Part shown: one piece after another, positions 8,440-17,720 of the stretch
Layout of the letters: each line of letters opens with the position of its first letter
How positions within the stretch are numbered: position 1 is the stretch's first letter
DNA from: Pseudoalteromonas luteoviolacea NCIMB 1942
GTDB taxonomy: Bacteria; Pseudomonadota; Gammaproteobacteria; Enterobacterales; Alteromonadaceae
Assembly (NCBI RefSeq): GCF_001625595.1
Contig: NZ_AUXT01000161.1
Location: 1 to 64,000 of the forward strand
Length of the DNA: 64,000 nt
Direction: 5' to 3'
The notes under the pieces: generated by a model
Told to the model about the DNA's origin: nothing
The model's database searches: none
The model's input: only the letters and a program-made list of their open reading frames with translations
Program-made: the position numbers and the translations under genes

Positions 8440-10059
8440 CTATGCAAGATGTGCAGATGACGCCTTTGAAGTTAAATTTTGGCAATACCAAATGCTATTT
8501 TCTTCTCCGTGATACACCCTCTGCTTTACTCTTTTAGCGGCTAATAGGCTAGCTATCGCAAAACAGATTGCACAGACTTCAATTCCAAAGTCTGCCGCAG
8601 AAGACGGTACCCAAATTCCTATGTTAGGCAGCAATAAACCGCATAACGATGTTAAGGGTACAATTGAACATAATAGAGCAAAGCTATACAGGCCAAGAAG
8701 ACTAAATCTTGCGGCACCTAAAATAAACGCGCCTATCATGGAAGCAAAAAACAAACTGTAATACACCCACATATATGCAATATTGATATTTAAAGCGGTT
8801 AAAGTAAGCCACTTGCTCACAGCAAAAGCACCTGCGATACCAATTACACTGCCAAGACACACTCCAACAGTAAGGCTTGCCATGAAATTGCTGGATTTAC
8901 TTTGCGTAACCAGTTGTTTCTTTCGTCGCTTTTCAAGCCAAATTAAGTTGCCACTATAAAATAAAAATGCACCGCCCAATCCCATGATAAAATAGATCCA
9001 ACGGCCTAACTCACCTCCATAACTCCCAAAGTGAAGGCCAAAAAAAGTTGTTACCACCGAGCCCCACACTCCCTGCTGCCCATTGCCATTGGTCACACTG
9101 CTTGTGTCGATTTCTAAAGTGAATGGATTCATAAATAAAAAGTCACTATGCGGGCCACGCATGAGCGACTCTTCGCTCAAAACTGCAACACTCGCTGAAG
9201 GGTGCTCACTTGTTAATCCACGTAAATTTATGCTTTGGACTTCGTAGCCAGGCGCATACAGCTCTACTTGTTTGCGAATTTCACTTAAATTGGGTAAAGC
9301 GCTGATCTCATAACGTACTTCTTCGTGGTGCTCATCACCACCAAATAGAGGTTTATCGCCATACACTTGGCTTAAACCACCGTAGAACAAATCATGAAAT
9401 GAAAATACAACGACCGTAATAGCTATGATGATATGAAAAGGTAGACTCGCAATACCCACTAGATTGTGACTATCTAGCCAAAACCTATTGGCACCTTTTT
9501 CCTGACGTAACGCAAAAAAGCTTTTTACTAAACTAGGTAAAAGAAATATCAAACCTGAAACAAGTGCAATAAAATACAGAAATGCTGCAACACCTAGAAC
9601 GTATACACCAGCTTGGTCATGACCTATTTCACCGATGATACCCGCAGAACGGTGTAAATAATCGACTAGCATAGAAAGTTCATTTACATGCCGTAACTCT
9701 GATACTAACTGACCTTGCGCATCCAAGGAGGCATGCAGCATCTGATCATTGAGTGAAAACCCACGCGCTGAACCACTACCATACCAATATACTGGTGAGC
9801 TATGCTCGTCAAAACTCACCGTAACATTTTTTAAAGTATCCGGATGCGCAGCAAAAACTTGTCGTAATAATACATCATGCTGGCCAGTAGCAACTTGCTG
9901 TAATTGATAATCAGGTGGCGTAGCCCAGTCATCAATCGCACTACCAAACATCGTCAATGCCCCAGCAAAAAAGCCGATAAATAGTAATAAGCCAGCGGTT
10001 ATGCCTGTCCATGTGTGTACACTTTGATAAGTTCTAAGAATGTCAGACCTTATTTTCAT
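8440..10059 (-). CDS. PepSY-associated TM protein, iron-uptake linked
   Basis: About 539 residues with N-terminal and internal PepSY-associated membrane helices and large periplasmic loops (TWTGITAGLLLFIGFFAGALTMFG near the start; DSHNLVGIASLPFHIIIAIT; further helices at the C-terminus). Such proteins are usually encoded with siderophore receptors and some reduce ferric siderophores in the inner membrane. I choose ATG at 10057-10059 because a GGGGAG ribosome site precedes it and its ATG overlaps the TGA of the upstream gene (ATGA), implying translational coupling; a longer in-frame start at 10125 would run into that gene. A Fur box upstream of the operon supports iron regulation. Confidence 0.87.
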   Translation of the reverse strand: MKIRSDILRTYQSVHTWTGITAGLLLFIGFFAGALTMFGSAIDDWATPPDYQLQQVATGQHDVLLRQVFAAHPDTLKNVTVSFDEHSSPVYWYGSGSARGFSLNDQMLHASLDAQGQLVSELRHVNELSMLVDYLHRSAGIIGEIGHDQAGVYVLGVAAFLYFIALVSGLIFLLPSLVKSFFALRQEKGANRFWLDSHNLVGIASLPFHIIIAITVVVFSFHDLFYGGLSQVYGDKPLFGGDEHHEEVRYEISALPNLSEIRKQVELYAPGYEVQSINLRGLTSEHPSASVAVLSEESLMRGPHSDFLFMNPFTLEIDTSSVTNGNGQQGVWGSVVTTFFGLHFGSYGGELGRWIYFIMGLGGAFLFYSGNLIWLEKRRKKQLVTQSKSSNFMASLTVGVCLGSVIGIAGAFAVSKWLTLTALNINIAYMWVYYSLFFASMIGAFILGAARFSLLGLYSFALLCSIVPLTSLCGLLLPNIGIWVPSSAADFGIEVCAICFAIASLLAAKRVKQRVYHGEENSIWYCQNLTSKASSAHLA

Positions 10060-10364
10060 AGAACTCCCCTTAAACCCGCAACGATTGTAATTGTTAAACA
10101 CGCTAAACCGCCTAACCACGTCCAAGCTTGCTTTCCTGTTTTAAATAAATAGACAAAGCTTAAGATGGTTAACCAAATAGGTGTAATGATCCACATATTA
10201 AACTGTGTTTTCCAAAGCCGCTGCTCTTCTGAAATTTGCAGAGTCAATCCATCCGGACCTAGCCAAGCAAAAATACCCACGATCCCCATACTCAAAAAGA
10301 AACCGGCAAAAAGGCCAGCGAGAGTTTTACTCCACCAATGAGGCTGAATTTTAGTTTCGTTCAT
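10056..10364 (-). CDS. Small membrane protein of the PepSY operon (DUF3649-like)
   Basis: About 102 residues with three hydrophobic helices and a WW motif near the N-terminus. ATG at 10362-10364 is chosen over the ORF-maximal start because a GGAG site precedes it and because it starts 5 bp after the preceding gene's stop. Its stop overlaps the PepSY start. Position and topology match the small proteins (DUF3649 class) that accompany PepSY proteins in iron-uptake operons; the exact family is a guess from context. Confidence 0.7.
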   Translation of the reverse strand: MNETKIQPHWWSKTLAGLFAGFFLSMGIVGIFAWLGPDGLTLQISEEQRLWKTQFNMWIITPIWLTILSFVYLFKTGKQAWTWLGGLACLTITIVAGLRGVL

Positions 10365-10369
10365 AGCAA

Positions 10370-10624
10370 CTAGCTTCTCCTCAATACCAAAATAAGCATA
10401 GGAATGCTGAACAGTGCTGTCATTAAAAGCATTAACCATAAAAAGACCGCTGCCGAAGCAGTAAAATTCAACAGCGCTATGACCACGCTCGCCAACAGAA
10501 AAAAACATCCAAGCCTTTTAGTCAATTTGCTTAATGGCTTTTTTAACAAACGTTGGTGACGGCTAGTTAGGTAAATTAACAGTGTGCCAGTTATTACTAG
10601 CAGTACGATAAAGAAAGTATACAA
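10370..10624 (-). CDS. DUF3325-like small membrane protein
   Basis: 84 residues with three hydrophobic segments and a conserved-looking SRHQR basic turn after helix 1, as in DUF3325 proteins of iron-regulated operons. It is first in the three-gene operon and sits about 70 bp downstream of a Fur-box-like sequence. No biochemical role is known for this family. No TonB-dependent receptor lies next to it. Confidence 0.7.
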   Translation of the reverse strand: MYTFFIVLLVITGTLLIYLTSRHQRLLKKPLSKLTKRLGCFFLLASVVIALLNFTASAAVFLWLMLLMTALFSIPMLILVLRRS

Positions 10625-10692
10625 ACGCGTGCTCCTTGTTCTTCATTGTTCTTTTAAAAATATTGGCGCGATTATATACAAATTAGGAACTT

Positions 10693-10711
10693 AATGATAA
10701 TGGTTATTATT
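10693..10711 (-). promoter_or_regulatory. Fur box
   Basis: AATGATAATGGTTATTATT closely follows the Fur consensus of GATAAT repeats. It lies upstream of the minus-strand DUF3325/DUF3649/PepSY operon, so iron-dependent repression is likely. Confidence 0.75.
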
Positions 10712-11119
10712 ACATAACACTCATCTTAATGAAATTGCTCGTGAAAGACTGCTTGTTAGACCAAACATTTTATCTCAAACAAGAACGTATTGTGCCGCGT
10801 TTCGTCCACTGAACAGCTATACCTATATGACCTCTTTACTTTTTTAGTTAACGAAGACACCTCTAGAGAATCACTTACGAGACCATTTTACTAAACTTGC
10901 AATTGTCTATTCTTAATACGCTACTTCGCTTTTTATCTGTTTTATAAATTGTGAGGATAATATGATCTCAAAGGGGCTGCTTACCCATAGATGTCATTAT
11001 TCTAGTACTTTGGGGATTAGTTAATGAAGCTCGGCGGTCAATTGTGAAGAGATATGAGACATAAAACTTCATGTCTTACTGTAATGGTGCTCGTATAGCG
11101 TTAATATTTGTGCCCAATA
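10712..11119. other. Intergenic region without recognised gene
   Basis: About 400 bp between the Fur box and the terminator of the next gene. No ORF with a credible start and ribosome site was found on either strand; no RNA motif recognised. Confidence 0.5.
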
Positions 11120-11152
11120 AAAGAATGGGAGCTTTAACTTCTCCCATTCTTT
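11120..11152 (-). terminator. Terminator of the 187-residue membrane protein gene
   Basis: A perfect 12-bp stem (AAAGAATGGGAG / CTCCCATTCTTT) with a 9-nt loop; on the minus strand it runs into TTTTATT. It begins 5 bp after the stop codon at 11157. Confidence 0.8.
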
Positions 11153-11156
11153 GTCT

Positions 11157-11720
11157 TCAAAGATTAAGTTTCATGCTCTTAGATAAAAATTCACGATACG
11201 GGTGGCAAACGATATACATGTGAACCAAAGTTTGAACAAACATAGACATAAAAAGGTATGGGCCATTAAAAATCTCTGTAATCTCATACCCACGCAATAT
11301 GAATTGGATGAAGCAAAGCGTCAGGTTATTAATCAACATATATACAAATAGCTTCGAAGGCTGCTCTATGTGAACTTGAGTAAACTTATGAAGCGCATAT
11401 AAAGAAGCGGCTGCAAATAGTACGAACAGCATTTTACATAAATAAAATAACTTTCTCTTTGTGATGTAATCTGTACTTAGACTAAGCACTAAATCATCAG
11501 TGTACACACTGCCGAACCAATTTAATAAAGTCATAGAAGCGACAATACACCAACACGCTTGTTGGTGAGATAAATCACTTCCCTCTTTTGTTTTGATCAA
11601 AGATACCAGCTGAACACGCCATTTAACTAGATAAACAGGCAGTAGCAATAAAAGACAGAACAAAAGAAACTGATTGACCGAGGAAAATGTAGCCCTGAAG
11701 AACTCTAAAGACTCTACCAA
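11157..11720 (-). CDS. Hypothetical multi-pass membrane protein
   Basis: 187 residues with four or five hydrophobic helices (about 15-32, 52-68, 93-110, 125-143, 150-168). I do not recognise the family. It has no clear operon partner: the PepSY operon lies beyond a 530-bp gap and the Msr gene lies 380 bp upstream. A credible ATG and its own terminator support a real gene. Confidence 0.6.
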   Translation of the reverse strand: MVESLEFFRATFSSVNQFLLFCLLLLLPVYLVKWRVQLVSLIKTKEGSDLSHQQACWCIVASMTLLNWFGSVYTDDLVLSLSTDYITKRKLFYLCKMLFVLFAAASLYALHKFTQVHIEQPSKLFVYMLINNLTLCFIQFILRGYEITEIFNGPYLFMSMFVQTLVHMYIVCHPYREFLSKSMKLNL

Positions 11721-12049
11721 AACAATAGCCTATTATTCTGTTCACCATACCGTGTGTTTAAATCGAACATAAAACTCCCAATTGCTCAAAATAAGACTAT
11801 TTGCCAATCTATTGGCCACACAAGATAATTAACTTCTTTATGTTTGACAATAAAAAGTTCAGGCCACACTCTTATAGACTAGGTCCTAAGTAAGGTCGCT
11901 ATGTCATTATACTGTTTGGCTTTTGAAAAACGCTTAAAGCAAGACCAGTGCAAATATACTCTCTACTAATGAGCAAACTTAATGGCAGGTTGAAAACGCT
12001 GTAAGTGTCGTGATTTTATCGTACTTTCGGCTGTACATTTAGATATGTT
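11721..12049. other. Intergenic region without recognised gene
   Basis: About 330 bp with no credible ORF. It presumably holds the promoter for the membrane protein gene. Confidence 0.5.
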
Positions 12050-12082
12050 TGCCCCTTGCCTATGCAAGCAAAGGGCAATGAA
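12050..12082 (-). terminator. Imperfect stem-loop after the msrA-msrB gene
   Basis: TTGCCC-CTTGC pairs with GCAAG and GGGCAA across a bulge, just past the stop codon at 12099. The T-run is poor, so termination is only probable. Confidence 0.45.
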
Positions 12083-12098
12083 AATTGATATGCGGCCG

Positions 12099-13373
12099 TT
12101 AACCGCGTGCTTTGAAGTCTAATACCGTTGCATTAATACAATATCTGTCTGTGCCATTCGGGCCTTCGTTTTTAAAAACATGTCCAAGGTGAATACCCGA
12201 CGATTTTGACCTGATCTCTGTTCGTACCATCCCATGACTCAGATCTCTATGGTAAGTGACACTATCTTTAACAGGATATTTGAAAGACAACCAACCTGTA
12301 CCCGAATTAAACCTATCTCGTGTATCAAACAGGGGGGCACCACTTAGCTTATCAACAAACAGTCCGTCCGGTGTATTCTTGAAAATATCATACTGTTTAC
12401 AAAAAGGTCTTTCTGTACCCTTTTGGAAGGCTATATCGTACGCTTCTGAGTCACTCAATTTAAATGCTCCCAGTACTTTATAGAAAGTTTCTCTGTCCAT
12501 GTAACCCTGAAAGCCCGCTACCTCCTTGCCATTCTCAATAAAAATGATAGTCGGTGTAGCCCAAGTGGCCGACATAATCTCCAACCTGTTAAGTTGGTCA
12601 GCATATCGATAGTGTAATGGAATTGAGCCTTTGTAATCGTTTACAACATTACTTTTAAATTTTTCGCAATATGGACAATAGCTACGAGAATCTAGAACAA
12701 CGATGTGCTTACCCCTGAGCAGATCTTTATTATCTACCGTCGGCTTATCAGCCATTTTGTTGAAAGTAACACCTGTGCTGTGATCTGGGCAATATCCGTT
12801 TGGATTTTTAGCTAAGTAATTTTGATGATATTCCTCAGCTGGGTAAAATTTTTTAAGCGGCTTTATCTTAGTTTGAATGTCGCTATATCCTTTTTCTTGT
12901 AAAAGGAGCTGGTATTCAGACTTAAGTCGAAAAGCTGTTTCTTTTTGTTCCTCATTGTTGTACAAAATCACTGATCTGTATTGCGTACCGACATCATTGC
13001 CCTGTCTGTTTTTTTGTGTGGGATCGTGACTTTCAAAATATGCCTTGATTAAACGCTCTGTCGAAAGCAAGTTAGCGTTATAAGTTACTTTAACTACCTC
13101 CGCATAATTATTGTTATCAAATCGTCTTTGCGAACTAATGATGTTTTTGTAGGTTGCTTTAAAGCCTTTACCGTCTGCGTAGCCGGATTCTGCGTCTATG
13201 ACCCCTACCATCGCCTCGTAACGCTTTTCAGGGCCCCAAAAACAGCCAGAGCCCAAAACAATGGTTTTCACATTGACGCTAGCATTGTCCATTTGTGGTT
13301 TTGGCATTTCGGTACCAAACGCGCTAAAAGTGTAACAGCCTAGTACAAAAGCAACTATTAGATTACTTTTCAC
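12099..13373 (-). CDS. Exported MsrA-thioredoxin-MsrB methionine sulfoxide reductase fusion
   Basis: 424 residues. A signal peptide (1-20) is followed by MsrA (about 36-203; catalytic Cys44 in GCFWG, resolving Cys195 in NGYC), a thioredoxin/glutaredoxin-like domain (about 213-305; CPYC at 233-236, cis-Pro274) and MsrB (about 317-421; catalytic Cys412 in RYCIN). It should reduce both S- and R-methionine sulfoxide in periplasmic proteins; the middle domain may recycle the two catalytic domains. The order differs from Neisseria PilB, which is thioredoxin-MsrA-MsrB. The zinc CxxC of many MsrB proteins is missing (DKLSGAPLF). The start is GTG, supported by AAGGAG seven bases upstream; no in-frame ATG exists nearby. 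Confidence 0.92.
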   Translation of the reverse strand: MKSNLIVAFVLGCYTFSAFGTEMPKPQMDNASVNVKTIVLGSGCFWGPEKRYEAMVGVIDAESGYADGKGFKATYKNIISSQRRFDNNNYAEVVKVTYNANLLSTERLIKAYFESHDPTQKNRQGNDVGTQYRSVILYNNEEQKETAFRLKSEYQLLLQEKGYSDIQTKIKPLKKFYPAEEYHQNYLAKNPNGYCPDHSTGVTFNKMADKPTVDNKDLLRGKHIVVLDSRSYCPYCEKFKSNVVNDYKGSIPLHYRYADQLNRLEIMSATWATPTIIFIENGKEVAGFQGYMDRETFYKVLGAFKLSDSEAYDIAFQKGTERPFCKQYDIFKNTPDGLFVDKLSGAPLFDTRDRFNSGTGWLSFKYPVKDSVTYHRDLSHGMVRTEIRSKSSGIHLGHVFKNEGPNGTDRYCINATVLDFKARG

Positions 13374-13712
13374 ACATATGCTCCTTAATTTTGTTTATCT
13401 GACTAATCAGACCGAACTTCAGTCAAATCCATTTCAATCGAACTAGCTTTTTTGGGTTTGCTCTTAGAAATCTTTAGTCGACAGAATCCGTGTTTAAACT
13501 AACTGTAACGTACAGGCTTCAACAACCTAATCATGTTCGGTTTTCAATCCGCTGCAAACCGTATAACTAATTGCTACACTATAACCACAGTGAGTTATTT
13601 CTAGTTGCACTTGCAACTCACCCTAGAATCCAAGCAATTCAACGACATTAAATTAATATGCTATTGAAAATAAGGTAAAACATTGTCACTCAATATTCAG
13701 AGGATTTTTAAC
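13374..13712. other. Divergent promoter region with inverted repeats
   Basis: 340 bp between the divergent Msr fusion and aminopeptidase genes. It contains AGTTGC-ACTT-GCAACT (13603-13618) nested inside GTGAGTT...AACTCAC (13590-13621). These could be regulator sites or a hairpin in the aminopeptidase leader; no regulator can be named. Confidence 0.4.
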
Positions 13713-15227
13713 ATGTCTTTTATTTCTCGTCTTTCAACAATTGCCGTTGCTCTAGGCGCATCAGTCTCTGTACAAGCAGCCGATATTCAATTTACATCAA
13801 AGCTGCAAGAAGCTAAATCTTTAGTTGTATTCAAAACTGAAGAACAAAAGCCTGCATTCAAATTTTTAGATAAGGCGACTAGAACGCAATTAAATAAAGC
13901 ACTAGAAAGCGAAGAATTCCAAGGTAAATTCGGTAAGACAGTAGAAGTGTTAGCCCCCGTTTCTTCTGAATACGCTCGTATTCTTGTAGTTGGCCTAGGT
14001 AAAGAAGACGAGCTAAACGCAAGTAAAATGACAAAGCTCGGTGGAAACCTACACGCAAAACTCGAAGCTAAAAAGTCTGATACTGTTGCCATTGCTTTTG
14101 AAAACTTTGAAGGTGAAGTCAATAACTCAGAACTTGCAGCTCAGTTAGCTCATGGTATTAACCTTCGTGACCACACTTTTGAAGTATACAAAAAAGAGCC
14201 AAATAACTTTAACGTTAGTTATAGCATCGACGTAGACAGCAAACGTAAAGCCGCAAAAGAATATTTAACACTTGAGCACATTCAATCAGGCGTTTTCTTA
14301 GCACGTGATTTAACATCTGAAATCGCTTCAGAAATGACACCTGTGGATTTTGCCAAAGCTGCAAAACAGCTTGAGCAGTATGGGGTTGAAGTAAAGGTAT
14401 TAGAGCCTGCTGAAATCAAAGAATTAGGTATGGGTGCACTTGAAGCGGTTGGGCGTGGCAGTGCTCAAGGGTCTAGACTGGTTATTGCACACTACAAAGG
14501 CAATAATGACAAACCTATCGCCCTAGTAGGTAAAGGCATTACTTTTGATTCTGGTGGCTACAATGTAAAAACTGGTAAATCAATTGCTTTAATGAAAGTA
14601 GACATGGCAGGCGCTGCTGCTGTTCTTGGTACTGTTCAAGCAATGGCCAAGTCAAAAGCTGATGTTAACGTTGTTGCTGTTATGCCAATGGCCGCAAATA
14701 TGGTTTCTGAAAACTCTTTCGCACCTGGTGACGTTTTGCGCACCGCTGAAGGTCTAAGCGTCGAAGTATTAAATACAGATGCTGAAGGGCGACTGATCTT
14801 AAGTGATGCACTTTGGTACGCTCGTCAATTTTACAAACCAGAAATCATGGTGGATGTAGCGACTCTAACAGGCTCTAAAATTAGAGCTGTAGGCAATGAT
14901 TACTCAGCAATTTTTTCTGAAGATGATCAGCTTGTTAAAGAGTTTACCTTAGCTGGTAAAACAGTAAACGAGCAAGTTTGGAGGCTACCGCTTGGTTATA
15001 AAGGCGCACTTAAGTCAGACATTGCAGATTTAACTAACATCGGTTCATACGGCCCTGGCGCTTCAACAGCAGCCACTTTCTTACAACACTTTGTTGGCGA
15101 TACTCGCTGGGTACACTTAGATATTGCTGGGAACGCAATTTCTAAGAAAACCAAAGATGAAGTACCTGCCGGTGGTACTGGTTACGGTGTAAGAATTCTA
15201 AGCGAATGGTTATTGAGCGATAATTAA
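13713..15227 (+). CDS. Exported M17 leucyl aminopeptidase
   Basis: 504 residues from the ATG at 13713, which has AGAGG upstream; an upstream in-frame TTG is less likely. Residues 1-22 form a signal peptide ending VQA, unusual because M17 aminopeptidases are normally cytoplasmic. The M17 signature NTDAEGRL and the metal ligands in KGITFDSGGYNVK and KVDMAGAA are intact, so it should be an active two-metal aminopeptidase releasing N-terminal residues from peptides. Export would place it with the other peptide-scavenging enzymes in this window. It is a single-gene unit with its own terminator. Confidence 0.92.
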   Translation: MSFISRLSTIAVALGASVSVQAADIQFTSKLQEAKSLVVFKTEEQKPAFKFLDKATRTQLNKALESEEFQGKFGKTVEVLAPVSSEYARILVVGLGKEDELNASKMTKLGGNLHAKLEAKKSDTVAIAFENFEGEVNNSELAAQLAHGINLRDHTFEVYKKEPNNFNVSYSIDVDSKRKAAKEYLTLEHIQSGVFLARDLTSEIASEMTPVDFAKAAKQLEQYGVEVKVLEPAEIKELGMGALEAVGRGSAQGSRLVIAHYKGNNDKPIALVGKGITFDSGGYNVKTGKSIALMKVDMAGAAAVLGTVQAMAKSKADVNVVAVMPMAANMVSENSFAPGDVLRTAEGLSVEVLNTDAEGRLILSDALWYARQFYKPEIMVDVATLTGSKIRAVGNDYSAIFSEDDQLVKEFTLAGKTVNEQVWRLPLGYKGALKSDIADLTNIGSYGPGASTAATFLQHFVGDTRWVHLDIAGNAISKKTKDEVPAGGTGYGVRILSEWLLSDN

Positions 15228-15240
15228 TCATCTTGAGAGA

Positions 15241-15267
15241 AAGGCCATGCATCAGCATGGCCTTTTT
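15241..15267 (+). terminator. Rho-independent terminator
   Basis: A 10-bp perfect stem AAGGCCATGC / GCATGGCCTT with an ATCA loop and five Ts, directly after the aminopeptidase gene. Confidence 0.92.
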
Positions 15268-15397
15268 GTATGGGTTATATCCTTTTATCGTATGGTCACA
15301 CTTCTTCCAAAAATGTATATTGAATGCGCAACAAAAATGTAATGGCAACGAAAATATAATAATAAAGTCGCGTTCTAATCACAGTAAAGACAATTGA

Positions 15398-16054
15398 ATG
15401 ACAAACAACAAGACCTATATTTTGGGCGAACGTGCACTCGTTATTGAAATCGCCCAAACTACCCTATCACAGCAGCAACAAAATAAACTATTTGCGATGC
15501 ATACTTGGATGCGGCAAAAAAAAGTCTTTATTGATATCGTTCCCGCTAAAACAACGATCACTGGCTACTTAATGCATTCGCAAGATCCAGATTATTGGCT
15601 GCAAAAAATGCAAGACGCTTGGGACAATATTGAACCCGAGCAATATCAACCTAGAACACATAAAATCATTACTCAATATGGAGGTGAAACAGGGCCTGAT
15701 TTAGTAGAGGTCGCGAATTTACTCGAATTATCACCCTCTCAGGTAATTGAGCTGCATTCATCTCAAGCATACCTAGTCAAGTTTTTAGGGTTTTTACCTG
15801 GGTTCGCTTATTTAGGAGATTTAGACAAGCAGCTTCACTTGCCAAGATTAGCGTCACCGAGAACACATGTACCCAGAGGTTCGGTCGCCATAGCACAAGA
15901 CCTTACAGCAATTTATCCGAGTGAATCACCCGGTGGCTGGCGGCTTATAGGCCAAACAAACATGGTACTATTTGATCATCACTCAAAAACGCCAAGTATT
16001 TTTCAACCAGGAGATATTGTGAAGTTTATTCCAAGCAAGGAGAGCATATGTTAA
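15398..16054 (+). CDS. pxpB: 5-oxoprolinase subunit B (KipI/AHS1 family)
   Basis: 218 residues of the AHS1/KipI family, with LGFLPGFAYLGDLD and the PRGSVAIAQDLTAIYPSESPGGWRLIGQT signature. PxpB works with PxpC and PxpA to hydrolyse 5-oxoproline (pyroglutamate) to glutamate with ATP. It is the first gene of a tightly packed five-gene operon and overlaps pxpC by 7 bp. A separate role as kinase inhibitor (KipI) is known only from Bacillus sporulation and is not expected here. Confidence 0.93.
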   Translation: MTNNKTYILGERALVIEIAQTTLSQQQQNKLFAMHTWMRQKKVFIDIVPAKTTITGYLMHSQDPDYWLQKMQDAWDNIEPEQYQPRTHKIITQYGGETGPDLVEVANLLELSPSQVIELHSSQAYLVKFLGFLPGFAYLGDLDKQLHLPRLASPRTHVPRGSVAIAQDLTAIYPSESPGGWRLIGQTNMVLFDHHSKTPSIFQPGDIVKFIPSKESIC

Positions 16055-16983
16055 AGACTCTGAAGGGAGGGATTCAAGCCTGCGTACAAGACGGTGGGCG
16101 CAGAGGCTATAGGCATTTAGGGGTGTCTCAAGCGGGTGTGCTCGACCCTCTTGCGATGAATTACGCTAATGCGTTGCTTCACAATGAAGATGACTGCGCA
16201 GTGATAGAAATTACTGTTGGCTTATGTCAGTTTGAGTTCAAAGAAACGACTAATTTCGCGATAACGGGTTCAGATTTAGGTGCAAAATTAAATAACAAAC
16301 AGATTATTAGTGGCTGGCGGTACTCTGCCGCAGCTGGTGACAAACTGACTTTTAGTTCAAGCAAGGATGGACTAAGAGCCTATTTAGCAGTTCAAGGCGG
16401 ATTTAAATTGAATCCAGTCTTAGACTCTAACTCAACCGACCTTCAAGCTGGCTTTGGAGGGTTAACGGGAAATTCGCTTAAAGATGGTGATGTACTCGAT
16501 TACGATAGCAAGCCACCATTGCCAAGCATCGGAGCTGCTCTGCCACTTTACGACAAAAAAATTCGCGTGTTAGCAGGGCCTCATTCTGACCTAATAAGTG
16601 AAGAGCAATACAAACAGTTATTTGAACAACATTGGCAAGTTCTACCTCAAAGTAATAGGATGGGTATTCGTATAGATAGCACACTAGATTTGTGTCATAC
16701 GCAAAGCATACCAAGCCAAGCTGTAACTCCAGGCATAGTACAATTGCCGCCTAATGGAAAACCCATTATTCTCAGTAATGATTGTCAAACAACGGGAGGC
16801 TACCCTATCATCGCGCATGTCATTGAAGCCGATTTAAGACATTTAAGCCAACTTGCTTCAAACCAGTACTGCTCGTTTGAGTTAGTAACCCATCAAGATG
16901 CGAGAAAGGCGCTACTTGAACAACAGCAACATCTTGCTCAGTTTAAAATCGCCATAAACAACAACGATAAGAACGCAATATGA
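16048..16983 (+). CDS. pxpC: 5-oxoprolinase subunit C (KipA/AHS2 family)
   Basis: 311 residues of the AHS2 biotin-dependent-carboxyltransferase-like family, recognised from CVQDGGRRGYRHLGVSQAGVLD (about 10-31) and the C-terminal PNGKPIILSNDCQTTGGYP. It forms the 5-oxoprolinase complex with PxpB. It overlaps pxpB at the start and the next gene by 4 bp at the end (ATGA), so the five genes are almost certainly one transcript. No pxpA (LamB/YcsF) is present in the window. Confidence 0.93.
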   Translation: MLKTLKGGIQACVQDGGRRGYRHLGVSQAGVLDPLAMNYANALLHNEDDCAVIEITVGLCQFEFKETTNFAITGSDLGAKLNNKQIISGWRYSAAAGDKLTFSSSKDGLRAYLAVQGGFKLNPVLDSNSTDLQAGFGGLTGNSLKDGDVLDYDSKPPLPSIGAALPLYDKKIRVLAGPHSDLISEEQYKQLFEQHWQVLPQSNRMGIRIDSTLDLCHTQSIPSQAVTPGIVQLPPNGKPIILSNDCQTTGGYPIIAHVIEADLRHLSQLASNQYCSFELVTHQDARKALLEQQQHLAQFKIAINNNDKNAI

Positions 16984-17720
16984 GTGCACTAAACTTACTG
17001 CCTTTAACCGGGATTCTTGTTGTAGTGTTAGGGTTTGCCTTTCGCTTCAACCCTTTACTAGTTGTCACCGCAGCCGGCCTAATTACTGGCTGGGCGGCAG
17101 ACCTAAACTTCGCTGAGTTGCTTGCTACATTTGGCGAAAAATTTATGAACTCCAGACAGCTAGCAAGCTTTTTATTAATTCTTCCTGTTATTGCCATTCT
17201 CGAGCGATATGGATTGCAAAATAGAGCCAAAAGTTGGATAGCGAATATTAAAGGAGCCACTACAGCACGCATTCTAAGCGTTTATTTTGTAGTGCGGGAA
17301 TCCTCCGCGGCTTTGGGGTTACTGAGCCTCGCTGGTCAAGCACAAACAGTGCGTCCGCTATTGGCCCCTATGGCACTAGGAGCTGCGGCAAACACCCACG
17401 GTGAATTGCCAAAAGAAGTTAAAGATATGATTAGTGCTCATTCTGCTGCTTGCGACAATATCGCCGTATTTTTTGGGGAAGATATCTTTATTGCATTCGG
17501 TGCAGTACTGCTAATGGATGCGTTTTTGAAAGAAAATGGCATCGCTGGTATTGAGCCACTTCATATTGGCTTGTGGGCCATCCCTACTGCAATTGCGGCA
17601 TTAATTGTTCACTTGTTTAGGCTGGCTAGGCTTGAAGCGAAAATCTGCGATAAAATTGTGGAACTTAAAAACACCTCTGCAAATTATAATAAATCAATCG
17701 ACCGTCAGGAGATAGCATGA
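16980..17720 (+). CDS. DUF969 membrane protein, putative pyroglutamate transporter subunit
   Basis: 246 residues, hydrophobic, with five to six membrane helices. The MALGAAANTHGELPKEVKDMISAHSAACDNIAVFFGEDIFIAFGA stretch is typical of DUF969. DUF969 and DUF979 nearly always occur as an adjacent pair beside Pcp or 5-oxoprolinase genes, so together they probably import pyroglutamate or a derivative. Transport is inferred from context; it has not been proven to my knowledge. It overlaps both neighbours. Confidence 0.88.
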   Translation: MSALNLLPLTGILVVVLGFAFRFNPLLVVTAAGLITGWAADLNFAELLATFGEKFMNSRQLASFLLILPVIAILERYGLQNRAKSWIANIKGATTARILSVYFVVRESSAALGLLSLAGQAQTVRPLLAPMALGAAANTHGELPKEVKDMISAHSAACDNIAVFFGEDIFIAFGAVLLMDAFLKENGIAGIEPLHIGLWAIPTAIAALIVHLFRLARLEAKICDKIVELKNTSANYNKSIDRQEIA

